This document shows positions 5,732 to 6,341 of a stretch of 6,341 bases of DNA, piece after piece (position 1 is the first letter of the stretch; each line of letters opens with the position of its first letter). Position numbers and translations under genes: made by a program. The stretch lies in the NCBI GenBank assembly GCA_013153105.1, contig JAADFC010000131.1, positions 1 to 6,341 of the forward strand. Direction: 5' to 3'. A model generated the notes under the pieces. The model made no database searches and had not been told where the DNA came from. It saw only the letters and a list, made by a program, of their open reading frames with translations. This DNA is from Thermoproteota archaeon (GTDB taxonomy: Archaea > Thermoproteota > Thermoprotei_A > Sulfolobales > Pyrodictiaceae).

Positions 5732-6341
5732 CTAGGCGGCGAGCACGAAGGCTATCACAAGCGCGGAGACCACAGCGGCGAAAACCATGCCAGCCGTGAA
5801 GTAGGTCATGTAGTCCCTCACATCCCCGCTCTGAAGCCTCCTCACCGCAGCGCTCGCCGACGCCGCCAGCCTCGGGGCCTCCACGTGGATAGCCTCGTCG
5901 TAGCCCGCCTCCAGCAGCGCCGCAGCCCGGACCAGGCGGCGGAACAGCCACGGCACCCCCTCGTGGACCACGCTGTCGAGCAGAGCGTCCAGCCTGGCCA
6001 GCAGCCTAGACGCCGCCGCCCCGGGGTAGACGACAAGCCGGTAGATCAGGCTGTTGATCAGCCACCTGTCGTAGAGGAAGCCGTGGACAAGCCTCGCGGG
6101 CAGCGGCAGCTCCTCAACCCGCCTCGGCAGCAGCCCCCGGCTGTAGAGGAGCACCGCCACCCCCAGCCCCGCGGCGGAGGCGGCGGTCCCCGCAGCGACG
6201 AGCAGCGGCTCCCCGTGGGGCGCGTGGCCCCCCACGGCGTGGCCCAGCAGCCCCGCCAGCCACGGCCACGCCAGGCCCATCCCCAGGCTGGCCACGCCCA
6301 GCGCGAGGTAGGGGGCGAGCATCATCCAGCCCGGCTCGTGG
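5732..6341 (-). CDS. nuoL: Complex I-like antiporter subunit L (NuoL), C-terminal part
   Basis: The reading frame is open to the window edge; an internal Met pair at 6325 is preceded in frame by HEPGW, the conserved HE turn found in NuoL before its late helices, so this is a fragment and not a separate gene. About 202 residues are visible, so roughly the first two thirds of a 600-700-residue protein are missing. Counting from that Met pair, there are two hydrophobic helices (about 1-28 and 41-61), a linker, then FLYDRWLINSLIY (88-100). A long amphipathic stretch (about 95-165) corresponds to the lateral helix HL that lies along the membrane arm. The LQSGDVRDYMTYF segment leads into the final anchor helix, matching the LQTGxVxxY end of NuoL. 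It heads the visible cluster, with nuoN 15 bases downstream. No channel residues can be judged because the antiporter core lies outside the window. Confidence 0.9.
   Translation of the reverse strand, partial: HEPGWMMLAPYLALGVASLGMGLAWPWLAGLLGHAVGGHAPHGEPLLVAAGTAASAAGLGVAVLLYSRGLLPRRVEELPLPARLVHGFLYDRWLINSLIYRLVVYPGAAASRLLARLDALLDSVVHEGVPWLFRRLVRAAALLEAGYDEAIHVEAPRLAASASAAVRRLQSGDVRDYMTYFTAGMVFAAVVSALVIAFVLAA

Noticed and set aside
5732..6325. A separate 197-residue gene starting at the Met pair at 6325
   Set aside because: The frame continues upstream as HEPGW, a conserved NuoL turn, so the Met pair is internal.
1..6341. CRISPR arrays, tRNA or rRNA genes, insertion sequences
   Set aside because: No regularly spaced direct repeats, cloverleaf-like segments, transposase motifs or long terminal repeats were seen.

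Overview
The window is GC-rich, tightly packed and coded entirely on the minus strand. It looks like part of a hyperthermophilic crenarchaeal chromosome, of the Desulfurococcales/Pyrodictiaceae type. The evidence is the archaeal form of the complex I subunits (NuoA with a GNPP loop), frequent AGG (Arg) and ATA (Ile) codons, GTG/TTG starts, G-rich Shine-Dalgarno-like heptamers, and an AmrS-type radical SAM enzyme. The taxonomic placement is an inference; no rRNA or other marker is present.

Read in the direction of transcription (high to low coordinates), the window opens with the C-terminal third of a NuoL-like antiporter subunit cut by the window edge (5732-6341). It is followed by nuoN (4253-5716), nuoB (3562-4248) and nuoA (3148-3540), with gaps of only 4-21 bases. 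These four belong to a membrane-bound complex I-like oxidoreductase. No NADH-binding subunit (NuoE/F/G) is seen here, so the electron donor cannot be read from this window. The gene order L-N-B-A is not the usual A-to-N order.

Directly behind nuoA, probably in the same transcript, lies gcvH (2669-3103), the lipoyl carrier of the glycine cleavage system, with no gcvT or gcvP beside it. After a short gap with a T-run and a TATA-like box comes a thioredoxin-reductase-like flavoenzyme (1502-2545). It keeps the CxxC and FAD motifs but has lost the NADPH 2'-phosphate signature. A lipoyl carrier beside such a dithiol flavoenzyme suggests an electron route from dihydrolipoyl-H protein that bypasses the classical L protein. 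This is a hypothesis.

Downstream, 1265-1471 holds a coding-like stretch of 68 codons. It has a good GGAGG at the right distance but no usable start codon, and its reading frame runs back in frame to the TAG of the flavoenzyme gene. After a short spacer with a small inverted repeat, the window ends with amrS (33-1169), a radical SAM enzyme of the AmmeMemoRadiSam group. The most interesting points are this startless gene, the H protein/flavoenzyme pair, and the loss of two normally conserved membrane-arm glutamates (NuoN TM5 and NuoA).
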